NCBI GenBank assembly: GCA_958403905.1
Contig: CATXZD010000021.1
Span: 1-28,072 of the forward strand
Direction: 5' to 3'
Length of the DNA stretch: 28,072 bases
Source of the DNA: an uncultured Ruminococcus sp.
GTDB lineage: Bacteria > Bacillota > Clostridia > Oscillospirales > Acutalibacteraceae
Position numbers and translations under genes: made by a program. The notes beneath the pieces were generated by a model. That model searched no databases, was not told where the DNA came from, and saw only the letters and a program-made list of their open reading frames with translations. Below, one piece after another: positions 21,311 to 28,072 of this stretch; within the stretch, counting starts at the first letter, position 1, and every line of letters begins with the position of its first letter.

Positions 21311-23179
21311 TTATTTGTTCTGCGCAAGCCAAATCAGTAAAACACTGATGTCGGCAGGCGATACACCCGAAATTCTCGAAGCCTGACCAATGTTAAGCGG
21401 CTTGATTTTGTTAAGCTTTTCCTGTGCCTCAAGGCGCAGACCTTTTATTTCACGATAGTCAAAATCCTTTGGCAAAAGCTTTGATTCAAGCTTTTGCATC
21501 TGCTCAACCTGCTTGAGTTGTTTTTGAATATAGCCCTCATACTTGATTTCGATTTCAACCTGCTCAAAAATATTCGGGTCGAGCTGTGGTCTGTTTGTGT
21601 CAACAGTTTTAAGCTCCTCGTAGCCAAGCTGCGGACGTTTGAGCAAATCAATCAGACGAACACCCGTTGTAATTTCAGATGTTTCACGTGAAACAAGTAT
21701 ATTGTTAACTTCTTCTGTCGGTGAAATTACAGTCGATTTCAGGCGTTTAATTTCAGCTTTTTTCTGTTCCTGCTTTTCAAGAAACTTATTATAGCGCTCC
21801 TCACTGATAAGTCCGATTTCATAGCCAAGCGGTGTAAGTCTTTCGTCGGCATTATCCTGACGAAGTACAAGCCTGTATTCACTTCGTGAAGTCATCATAC
21901 GGTAAGGTTCGTTAGCGCCCTTTGTCACAAGGTCGTCAACAAGTGTGCCAATGTAGGAATTGTCGCGGGTGAAAACAACCTGCTCTTTGCCGAGTACTTT
22001 TAATGCGGCGTTGATTCCGGCAACAAGTCCCTGTGCGGCGGCTTCCTCATAACCTGAGCTTCCGTTGAATTGTCCTGCGCCGTAAAGATTCGGAAAGTCC
22101 TTAAATTCAAGCGTTGCGTTCATAGCAAGCGGGTCAACGCAATCGTATTCAATTGCGTAGGCAGGGCGCATAATTACGCAGTGTTCAAGTCCTTTGATTG
22201 TGTGGTAAAATTTCAGCTGTACTTCCTCAGGCAGTGACGAGCTCATTCCCTGCAAGTACATTTCTTCTGTGCCGAGTCCGCACGGCTCAATAAAAAGCTG
22301 GTGGCGGGGCTTGTCCTTGAAACGCATTATTTTATCCTCAAAACTCGGACAGTAACGAGGACCTACGCCCTCAATTCTGCCTGCATAAAGCGGAGAACGG
22401 TGAATGTTTTCAATAATAACCTGCTTTGTGTTTTCGTTAGTCCAGCTTATGTGGCAGTCAACCTTGTTTTCACCGAGGTTTTCGGTTTCGTACGAAAACG
22501 GCTGGGGAGGTTCGTCGCCCTTTTGCACTTCAAGCTCAGAAAAGTCGATTGAGCTTTTTAAAACCCTCGCAGGAGTTCCTGTTTTGAAACGGCGAAGCGG
22601 AAGTCCGAGATTTTTAAGACTTTTGCCAAGCTCAGTGGCAGGAAAAATTCCATCGGGTCCGCTTTCATAGGAAACCTCGCCGACAAAAATTCGTCCGCCG
22701 AGGTATGTGCCCGTAGCAATGATAACAGCCTTGCACTCGTAAACAGCCAACATTCTTGTTGTGAGGGTGTAGCCGTGTTCGGATTGTTGAATTTCAGTAA
22801 TTTCAGCCTGACGAAGCTCAAGATTCTTTTGAAGCTCAAGTTTGTGCTTCATTGTGTCGGAATATTTACGCCTGTCAATTTGTGCACGAAGTGAGTGAAC
22901 GGCAGGGCCTTTGCCTCGGTTTAACATTCGGGACTGCAAAAAACATTCATCGGCAGTCTTGCCCATTTCACCGCCGAGAGCATCAATTTCACGCACAAGG
23001 TGTCCTTTTGCAGTTCCCCCGATAGAGGGATTGCATGGACAGTTGCCTACAGCGTCCATATTTATGGTAAAAATAGCAGTTTTACATCCAAGACGTGCAG
23101 ACGCAAGAGCCGCCTCAATTCCGGCATGACCTGCGCCGATAACGGCTACGTCATAATTTCCTGCAAAATAAGTTGTCAT
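21311..23179 (-). CDS. mnmG: tRNA uridine-5-carboxymethylaminomethyl modification enzyme MnmG (GidA)
   Basis: 622 residues. I place the start at the ATG 23179, where GAAAAGAG lies six bases upstream and the product begins MTTYFAGNYDVAVIGAGHAG; a TTG six codons earlier is possible. The FAD-binding Rossmann motif is GAGHAG (15-20). The CNPSIGGTAKGHLVREIDAL region carries the catalytic cysteine area, and the C-terminus ends in the MnmE-binding domain. With MnmE it modifies U34 of several tRNAs using methylene-THF and FAD. A parS site lies inside the gene (21680-21695), read as VSRETSE. The upstream gap of 348 bp to mnmE is repeats, so it may have its own promoter. Confidence 0.97.
   Translation of the reverse strand: MTTYFAGNYDVAVIGAGHAGIEAALASARLGCKTAIFTINMDAVGNCPCNPSIGGTAKGHLVREIDALGGEMGKTADECFLQSRMLNRGKGPAVHSLRAQIDRRKYSDTMKHKLELQKNLELRQAEITEIQQSEHGYTLTTRMLAVYECKAVIIATGTYLGGRIFVGEVSYESGPDGIFPATELGKSLKNLGLPLRRFKTGTPARVLKSSIDFSELEVQKGDEPPQPFSYETENLGENKVDCHISWTNENTKQVIIENIHRSPLYAGRIEGVGPRYCPSFEDKIMRFKDKPRHQLFIEPCGLGTEEMYLQGMSSSLPEEVQLKFYHTIKGLEHCVIMRPAYAIEYDCVDPLAMNATLEFKDFPNLYGAGQFNGSSGYEEAAAQGLVAGINAALKVLGKEQVVFTRDNSYIGTLVDDLVTKGANEPYRMMTSRSEYRLVLRQDNADERLTPLGYEIGLISEERYNKFLEKQEQKKAEIKRLKSTVISPTEEVNNILVSRETSEITTGVRLIDLLKRPQLGYEELKTVDTNRPQLDPNIFEQVEIEIKYEGYIQKQLKQVEQMQKLESKLLPKDFDYREIKGLRLEAQEKLNKIKPLNIGQASRISGVSPADISVLLIWLAQNK
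21680..21695. promoter_or_regulatory. parS: parS site 2, inside mnmG
   Basis: Exact TGTTTCACGTGAAACA within the coding sequence, in the MnmG segment VSRETSE. It is 2.3 kb from the first site. Confidence 0.95.
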
Positions 23180-23527
23180 ATAATCAACTCTTTTCAATTA
23201 ACAAATTACAAATATCAATTAAAAAATAAACATTATTGTAGAGGACATCTGAAAACCCGTCCCCTACGGAAAAGTTTGTTTGTCACATAAATGTTGATAT
23301 AATTGATTGCGTTTAATAATCACTGCGGACACGGCGTGCCGTGTCCCTACGAATGTAAAGGTAACGTTTTATTTATATCAGTGTCCGTGTGGGATAATAA
23401 CACAAACGTTTGTATTAAATCCGTAGGGAACAACCCCTGTGTTGTTCCTAACTGACATTCAGCTAACCCATAATAGGAACGACACAGGGATCGTTCCCTA
23501 CGGAAATGTGTGAAAAAGTACTCGGTT
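23180..23527. repeat. Repeat mosaic between mnmE and mnmG
   Basis: No gene. Contains an AATTAACAAATTACAAAT tail (23195-23225), a GTAG hairpin GTAGAGGAC/GTCCCCTAC (23238-23277), an inverted copy of the CGCAACCGATTATAT segment (23270-23320), and a minus-oriented palindrome GGACACGGCGTGCCGTGTCC plus CTAC (23327-23350). The leader (about 23375-23420) and the 79-bp hairpin element (23423-23501) follow. Confidence 0.8.
23423..23501. repeat. 79-bp double-hairpin element, copy 3
   Basis: The same GTAG...CTAC inverted hairpin pair as at 8977-9055, with no difference noticed by eye. It begins 27 bp downstream of the mnmE stop in transcript sense, so it could act as a 3' end structure. Confidence 0.85.
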
Positions 23528-24895
23528 TTACTTACCTACGCAGAAGTTGTGGAACACCCGGTCTATTACTTCGTCACTTGTCTTTTCACCTGTCAGCTCC
23601 AAAAGCTCGGAAATTGCGTCCTCAAGCGAAACGGTTACTGCGTCAAAAGTCATACCCAAAGAAAGAGCGTTTTGCGCTTCCTCAACAGAGCTGAGCGCAT
23701 TGCTTACCGCCAAACGCTGACGTTCATTTGAGAGTATTCCCTCACTTGGATTCAAACTTGCCGTTCCTGCAATTTCTTCAACTGCTTTTACAAGCTCCTC
23801 GTGTCCTTCACCGTTTACGGCTGAAATATATACTATCTTGCTAATATTATTTAAAATATAGCTTATATCAAGCCTTTGCTCAAGGTCAGTTTTGTTTATA
23901 ATCGCAATTGATGGAACATCCTTTGCCGAATTGAGCAAGGCTCTGTCCTCATCATCAAGCTCACGGCTGTTGTCAAACACTGCAAGCAGAAGTCCGCATT
24001 GTGAAAGGCGCTTTCTTGCACGGTCAACTCCGATTTTTTCAACTGCATCCTCTGTTTCACGCAAGCCGGCGGTGTCGCTCAGACGAAGAATTACGTCACC
24101 GACAAGCACTGTATCTTCGACAATATCCCTCGTTGTTCCCGGAATGTCGGTTACAATGCTCTTTTCACAACCCGACAGCAGATTCATAAGCGTGCTTTTG
24201 CCGACGTTCGGTTTGCCTGCAATTACAGTGTCTATTCCCTGCTTTACAGCCTGACCGCTGTCGTAGCTTGAGAGAAGCTTTTCAAGCGTTAGTATTGAAG
24301 ATTTGCACGCGTCAATAATCATATCGTCTGTAACTTCGGAAATATCCTCCTCAGGATAATCCGCCCACGCAGACAGGTGAGCCGCAATAGAAAGCAAATC
24401 ATTTTTTACACCGTCAATCTTCCTGCGGAGAGCACCGTCCTTTACAAAAAGTGCGGCTCTGGCGGCTGATTTGCTTTTTGCGCTGATTAAGTCGATTACA
24501 GCCTCAGCCTCGGTTAAATCAATTTTGCCGTTCAGAAATGCTCTTTTTGTAAACTCGCCCGCCTGTGCAGGATATGCGCCTGCCGAAAGTGCGGCACGCA
24601 AAACCTGCTTTGTCAGGTAAATTCCGCCGTGACAGGATAGCTCGACAACATCCTCGCCCGTGTAGCTGTGGGGCGCACGGAAAACAAGTGCGACAGCTTC
24701 GTCAATTTCTTCGCCGTTGTGACAAATTTTGCCGAAAGCGGCTGTGTAGCCTTTCATCTCGGTGATTTTCTTGTTATTTATATTTTTAAATATTTTGTCG
24801 GCAATTTCAAGTGCATTTTCGCCTGAAATCCTTATTACGCCGATTCCTCCCTCGCCCTGTGCAGTGCTTATGGCGGCAATCGTTTTTTCACTCAT
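23528..24895 (-). CDS. mnmE: tRNA modification GTPase MnmE (TrmE)
   Basis: 455 residues. The N-terminal folate-binding domain (TIAAISTAQGEGGIGVIRIS) leads to a helical domain carrying an inserted Ras-like G domain: G1 GKPNVGKST (227-235), G3 DTAGLRE (274-280) and G4 NKTD. The C-terminal FCVGK (451-455) has the essential cysteine of CxGK. It acts with MnmG on U34 of tRNA, and K+-dependent GTP hydrolysis drives the reaction. The start has AAGGGTGATG upstream. A terminator separates it from jag. Confidence 0.97.
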   Translation of the reverse strand: MSEKTIAAISTAQGEGGIGVIRISGENALEIADKIFKNINNKKITEMKGYTAAFGKICHNGEEIDEAVALVFRAPHSYTGEDVVELSCHGGIYLTKQVLRAALSAGAYPAQAGEFTKRAFLNGKIDLTEAEAVIDLISAKSKSAARAALFVKDGALRRKIDGVKNDLLSIAAHLSAWADYPEEDISEVTDDMIIDACKSSILTLEKLLSSYDSGQAVKQGIDTVIAGKPNVGKSTLMNLLSGCEKSIVTDIPGTTRDIVEDTVLVGDVILRLSDTAGLRETEDAVEKIGVDRARKRLSQCGLLLAVFDNSRELDDEDRALLNSAKDVPSIAIINKTDLEQRLDISYILNNISKIVYISAVNGEGHEELVKAVEEIAGTASLNPSEGILSNERQRLAVSNALSSVEEAQNALSLGMTFDAVTVSLEDAISELLELTGEKTSDEVIDRVFHNFCVGK

Positions 24896-25023
24896 ACAAC
24901 ATCACCCTTAGAAATTATGAAATATAAAAGATGTTTTTGGCACAAAACCGAGTATAAATTAATATGATAAAATTTACGGCAAAAGCGAAATAAAATAAAC
25001 CCTTTAACAATGTTTTATAAAAC

Positions 25024-25048
25024 AAAAAGGGCGGATAAACCGCCCCTT
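25024..25048 (-). terminator. Intrinsic terminator of jag
   Basis: GGGCGG-ataaa-CCGCCC, followed on the minus strand by CTTTTTG, three bases after the jag stop. It probably ends the rpmH-to-jag transcript. Confidence 0.75.
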
Positions 25049-25050
25049 AA

Positions 25051-25842
25051 TTATTTGTCTATTCTTCCGTAAAGACCGGTGCCGTCGCCCTCGTTAAGGG
25101 GCTTTCTGTCAGGATTAACGGCAGGAGTATTATTATTACTGCGGTTTGCGTTATACGGACGTCTGCCGCCTCTGCCCTTGTTGTAACCGCCCCTGTGGAA
25201 ATTGTTCTTTACCTTTGGGTCGGGACCGATAACAACATGACGGTTAGCGTTTTCACCCTCGCTCCACGAAATAGCTCCGTTTACCTTTTGAACGGCTGTG
25301 TGGATAATTCTTCTCTCGTAGGGATTCATAGGCTCAAGGTTTGTTCTTCTGCCTGACTTAACAGCCTTGAAAGCAAGCTTTCTGCCGAGAATTTCAAGAG
25401 TTTTTTCTCTTTTTTCTCTGTAGTTGCCTGTGTCGATTGTAACCTTGAAGTATCCGCTGTCCGCATGATTTGCAACAAGACTTGTAAGATACTGGAGAGA
25501 ATCGAGAGTTTCGCCTCTTCTGCCGATTACAAAACCAACGTCCTCGCCTGAAAGGTCAAATTCAACTCCGCCTTCAATTGGCTTCTTTTCAATTTCAACG
25601 TTTGAAAGATTCATTTTATCGAGGACATTTCTCAAAAATTCCTCAGCTTTATCTTCGGGAGCAGCCTTAAGTGTTACCTTAACTTTTGCAGGAGCGCCGC
25701 CGAAAAGACCAAACTTCTTTTTTTCGGCACGCTGGATAAGTTCAAATTCAACCTCGTCTGTATCACTAAGACCAAGCTGTTTTTTTGCGTCGTTAAGAGC
25801 GTCAAGCTCTGTTTCACCAACGCCGATTACTTCTTTAATCAC
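25051..25842 (-). CDS. jag: RNA-binding protein Jag / KhpB
   Basis: 263 residues. The Jag-N domain (about 1-55) carries KKKFGLFG (43-49). The KH domain follows with the GXXG loop GRRG (107-110), then the R3H domain with NPYERRIIHTAVQ (173-185). The C-terminal tail (about 215-263) is rich in Gly, Arg and Asn (YNKGRGGRRPYN), probably disordered and RNA-binding, beyond the usual core. KhpB pairs with KhpA in small-RNA and mRNA binding and links to cell elongation. It follows yidC by 37 bp, the usual neighbour. A perfect DnaA-box sequence inside the R3H codons (25299-25307) is likely coding chance. Confidence 0.95.
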   Translation of the reverse strand: MIKEVIGVGETELDALNDAKKQLGLSDTDEVEFELIQRAEKKKFGLFGGAPAKVKVTLKAAPEDKAEEFLRNVLDKMNLSNVEIEKKPIEGGVEFDLSGEDVGFVIGRRGETLDSLQYLTSLVANHADSGYFKVTIDTGNYREKREKTLEILGRKLAFKAVKSGRRTNLEPMNPYERRIIHTAVQKVNGAISWSEGENANRHVVIGPDPKVKNNFHRGGYNKGRGGRRPYNANRSNNNTPAVNPDRKPLNEGDGTGLYGRIDK

Positions 25843-25879
25843 GATTTTTCACCTTTATTTCGTTTGAATATATTAAAAA

Positions 25880-26866
25880 TTATTTTTTCTTTTTCTTCTT
25901 TGCGTTTGCACCCTCGCCTGATTTAAGCTCGTGAGGTGCGTAAACATAAGGGATTTTTGCTTCGTTTTCGAGCATTGCGGCAACGTGTCTTGCCTCTGAA
26001 TTTGCAGTAAGCTGAACCGGGCTGAAAATCTTACCCAGCACAATTGACTGAACAAGGCTGATTACAGCTGAAATAATCCAGTAAAATGCAACTGCGGCAG
26101 GAACGGTGTAAGCGATATATGCGGAAAACAGCGGCAGAATAAACAGCATAACCTTCATACAGCCCTGCTGCTGAGCCATCTGATTTTTGTTGATAGCCGT
26201 CATAACAAGCTGTGAGCCGATGTTTGAAGCAAAGCAAAGAACCGGGAACAGAATGTACCAGGAGAAAAGACCGAAATCCTTAGGGATTGCAAGCAAATCA
26301 ACGCCGAAGGTGTTAAAGCCTGCGGTAAACATCTGGATTGTAGAAATTTCCTGTGCATTAAATATTCCCTGAATAGCCTCTGTATTCATAATATTGGGGA
26401 AAATTTTAAGTAAGCTGATTTCCTGATAGGTGGGATTTGCGCTTGCGGCATATCCCGGAATTGTGTTGATATAGGAAATTGCACTGCTTACGTCATTACT
26501 GTTTAAGTGAAGAGTATTGGTAAGCGGATAGGCAACTGCGTAGAAAATACCCAAAATTACAAGTAGCGGAATAATGGTTGTAAGACAACCGCCCATGGGT
26601 TTAACGCCCTCTTTTTCGTAGAGCTTGTTAAGCTCCTCGGAATATTTTTCTCTGTTGTTGCCGTACTTTTCCTGAAGCTCCTTTTGCTTTTTGGAAAGCT
26701 TTGCAGTACCCGCCATAGACTTTTGCTGTTTAACGGAAAACGGGAATAAAACAAGCTTAATAATGAGCGTAAATACGATAATAGAAAGACCGAAATCTTT
26801 GAGAATATAGAAAGCTCCCCAGAGTATGTAGCCCAGCAAGCTTCCGAGAAATCCGAAGATTTGCAT
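25880..26866 (-). CDS. yidC: Membrane protein insertase YidC (SpoIIIJ/OxaA)
   Basis: 328 residues. Membrane segments lie at about 8-22, 26-44, 97-115, 195-215 and 235-280. It inserts proteins into the membrane alone or with Sec. The large periplasmic domain of Gram-negative YidC is absent, as expected. The cytosolic hairpin with KQKELQEKYGNN is typical. The conserved membrane arginine of the hydrophilic groove (R73 in B. subtilis) is Lys37 here, in LIIKLVLFPF. The tail ends in KKKKKK, which may bind ribosomes. The start has GTGAGG seven bases upstream. Genes yidD (58 bp upstream) and jag (37 bp downstream) are the standard cluster. Confidence 0.97.
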   Translation of the reverse strand: MQIFGFLGSLLGYILWGAFYILKDFGLSIIVFTLIIKLVLFPFSVKQQKSMAGTAKLSKKQKELQEKYGNNREKYSEELNKLYEKEGVKPMGGCLTTIIPLLVILGIFYAVAYPLTNTLHLNSNDVSSAISYINTIPGYAASANPTYQEISLLKIFPNIMNTEAIQGIFNAQEISTIQMFTAGFNTFGVDLLAIPKDFGLFSWYILFPVLCFASNIGSQLVMTAINKNQMAQQQGCMKVMLFILPLFSAYIAYTVPAAVAFYWIISAVISLVQSIVLGKIFSPVQLTANSEARHVAAMLENEAKIPYVYAPHELKSGEGANAKKKKKK

Positions 26867-26924
26867 ATTGTTACCTCACTTTTGAGTAAAATGTGCAATC
26901 ACAGCAAATACAATATGCGTGTTG

Positions 26925-27158
26925 CTAATTTCTCCTGCCTGTTCTTTTTTCGGGAACAGGGTCATAGCCGCCCTTTGAAAAGGGATTGCAGCGCAGAATA
27001 CGCCAAAAAGTAAGTGCAAAGCCCTTTAATGCGCCGAAACGCTCAATAGCCTCGATTCCGTACTGCGAACAGGTGGGAATGTACTTGCAGTTAGCTCCCA
27101 GATGCGGAGAAACGGCGGCTTGATAAAATTTAATCAGAGCAATCAGTATTTTTTTCAT
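26925..27158 (-). CDS. yidD: Membrane protein insertion efficiency factor YidD
   Basis: 77 residues, the usual size. The motifs CKYIPTCSQYGIEAIERFG and GFALTFWRILRCNPFSKGGYDPVP are diagnostic. It is a small amphipathic protein associated with the inner face of the membrane that helps YidC-dependent insertion. AAGGT lies four bases before the ATG. It is separated from rnpA by 153 bp containing an AT-rich repeat tail. Confidence 0.96.
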   Translation of the reverse strand: MKKILIALIKFYQAAVSPHLGANCKYIPTCSQYGIEAIERFGALKGFALTFWRILRCNPFSKGGYDPVPEKRTGRRN

Positions 27159-27311
27159 TTTTACCTTAAGTTAAATTTACAATTAACAAAGAACAATTAA
27201 CAATTTAGGTCGGGAAAATAACTTATAATATATGAAAACTTCGTTTCCCGAATTTATTTATAATTCGGACGAAAGCCGCCGCAATTGATAATTATTAATT
27301 TTAATTGATAA
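27159..27311. repeat. AT-rich repeat segment between yidD and rnpA
   Basis: Contains AATTAACAAAGAACAATTAA at about 27180 and TTGATAATTATTAATTTTAATTGATAATTA at the other end, with GTTTCCCGAATTTATTTATAATTCGG resembling the ~150-bp unit. No gene. Confidence 0.6.
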
Positions 27312-27647
27312 TTATTTAAAAACATCTGCTGCTTTCAATTGCTTCTTCATAGCGTTCAAAACAGTCTGCGACTTAACATAGGGGGTTTTGCCCCTTGCTA
27401 CAAAAACAAAATCGTACCCCTGCTTTAAATCGGGATAGAGTTCATAGTAAGCTGCCCTGATAACACGCCTTGCTCTGGAGCGCTTGACAGCTTTGCCGAC
27501 CTTTTTGCCTGTGGTAATTCCGAAACGCAGGTTATTGTTTTTATTTTTCATTACATAAGTTACAAGTACAGGACTTACGAAGGATTTTCCCCTTTTGTAC
27601 AGACGGGAAAAATCCCTGTTATCCTTTAAAGTGATATATTCACTCAT
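27312..27647 (-). CDS. rnpA: Ribonuclease P protein component
   Basis: 111 residues. It is the protein subunit of RNase P that helps the RNA subunit bind precursor tRNA leaders. MSEYITLKDNRDFSRLYKRGK and KKVGKAVKRSRARRVIRAAY (49-67) are the family N-terminus and the RNR basic motif. GGTGGTG lies five bases before ATG. It is downstream of rpmH across a strong terminator hairpin, so read-through or attenuation would set its level. Confidence 0.97.
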   Translation of the reverse strand: MSEYITLKDNRDFSRLYKRGKSFVSPVLVTYVMKNKNNNLRFGITTGKKVGKAVKRSRARRVIRAAYYELYPDLKQGYDFVFVARGKTPYVKSQTVLNAMKKQLKAADVFK

Positions 27648-27676
27648 TTTTACACCACCGGGCAGCCGAGCACTCT

Positions 27677-27714
27677 AAAAAAGAAAGACCACCGAACAAA
27701 GTGGTCTTTTTTTC
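27677..27714. terminator. Terminator/attenuator between rpmH and rnpA
   Basis: Hairpin AAAGACCAC-cgaacaaa-GTGGTCTTT flanked by A and T runs on both sides; on the minus strand it is followed by TTTCTTTTTT. It sits directly after the rpmH stop and before rnpA, so it would favour rpmH over rnpA. Confidence 0.8.
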
Positions 27715-27849
27715 TTAATAAGACAACCTTTTTCTGCCTTTAGCTCTTCTTCTTGCTAAAACTTTTTTACCGTTTGATGTAGCCATTCTCTTTCTGAAGC
27801 CGTGCTCCTTTTTTCTGTGAAGCTTCTTAGGCTGATATGTTCTCAACAT
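27715..27849 (-). CDS. rpmH: 50S ribosomal protein L34
   Basis: 44 residues, MLRTYQPKKLHRKKEHGFRK, then RMATSNGKKVLARRRAKGRK and RLSY. It is the standard length and sequence of L34, a basic protein of the large ribosomal subunit. AAGGGAGG lies nine bases before ATG. A consensus promoter is at 27891-27919. It is the first gene of the rpmH-rnpA-yidD-yidC-jag cluster. It points toward dnaA rather than away from it, unlike the usual rpmH/dnaA arrangement. Confidence 0.97.
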   Translation of the reverse strand: MLRTYQPKKLHRKKEHGFRKRMATSNGKKVLARRRAKGRKRLSY

Positions 27850-27890
27850 AGGTGAAAACCTCCCTTCAAAATATAACCTTGCAATATAGC

Positions 27891-27919
27891 ATTATACCGT
27901 AGTTTTCAAAATTCGTCAA
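27891..27919 (-). promoter_or_regulatory. Predicted rpmH promoter
   Basis: On the minus strand: TTGACG (27914-27919), a 17-base spacer and TATAAT (27891-27896). It is a near-consensus sigma-A promoter, as expected for a highly expressed ribosomal gene. Confidence 0.9.
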
Positions 27920-27990
27920 GTGTTTTATTTTCGTATAGAGAAAATTTTGTTCGGCGCATAAAACTGTTTTTAAACGTCATTTTAAACGTC

Positions 27991-28072
27991 TTTTTTAAAC
28001 GTCCTAAGGGTCGGAGCATAGCTATAGGTCGGTATCTCGGTAACTGTACATTTTTCTGACTCTGACGCAGGA
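27991..28072 (+). repeat. Family A repeat, truncated by window end
   Basis: TTTTTTAAACGTCCTAAGGG, then GGTCGGAGCATAGCTATAGG and GGTATCTCGGTAACTGTACA, continuing beyond the window. Two extra TTTTAAACGTC units precede it (27968 and 27981), a small tandem array. Confidence 0.85.

Noticed and set aside
25299..25307. Exact DnaA box (TGTGGATAA, reverse strand TTATCCACA)
   Set aside because: It lies inside jag and encodes the conserved R3H segment IIHTA; it is single and isolated, so coding constraint explains it better than an origin.

Overview
The window is a chromosomal replication-origin neighbourhood of a low-GC Gram-positive bacterium, most likely a Clostridia member of the Ruminococcaceae/Oscillospiraceae type. 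The evidence is the core gene set (dnaA, dnaN, yaaA-type S4, recF, remB, gyrB, gyrA; rpmH, rnpA, yidD, yidC, jag, mnmE, mnmG, rsmG, noc, parA, parB, serS), SD-driven starts with frequent TTG/GTG, sigma-A-like promoters and two exact parS sites. The genus cannot be fixed from the sequence alone.

Layout: all genes except two lie on the minus strand. Right to left, 27849-20585 carries rpmH, rnpA, yidD, yidC, jag, mnmE, mnmG and rsmG (ribosome, RNase P, membrane insertion, tRNA modification). 20395-16093 carries noc, parA, parB and serS. 15436-14678 holds the only plus-strand genes, a DUF4234/DUF2752 pair of small membrane proteins behind a strong promoter. 14243-9196 is dnaA, dnaN, S4, recF and remB. 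8280-7244 is a coupled pair of zinc-ribbon membrane proteins. 7162-243 is gyrB, a hotdog thioesterase, a REP-associated tyrosine transposase (RAYT), gyrA and a lipoprotein. In the usual Firmicutes order rpmH and dnaA face away from each other across oriC. Here the rpmH-to-serS block points the same way as dnaA, as if the whole block were inverted.

Almost every longer gap is filled by dispersed repeats: (i) short palindromes preceded by GTAG, alone or as inverted pairs; (ii) a family called A here, beginning TTTTTTAAACGTCC and containing GGTATCTCGGTA; (iii) a ~150-bp unit ending in an AT-rich AATTAAC tract just after stop codons. The GTAG-plus-palindrome form matches the REP elements that RAYT enzymes act on, and one RAYT gene lies here with two such palindromes inside its own reading frame. 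This RAYT/REP landscape in an origin region is the most striking system in the window.

Other points: DnaA has RHY where the DNA-reading motif is normally RDH, and no canonical DnaA box was found outside a coding sequence. The dnaA-dnaN spacer carries four TAG triplets resembling DnaA-trios. GyrA has Gly at the quinolone Ser position. Repeats supply the stop codon and last residues of at least two proteins. All statements come from reading the sequence; no database search was possible.
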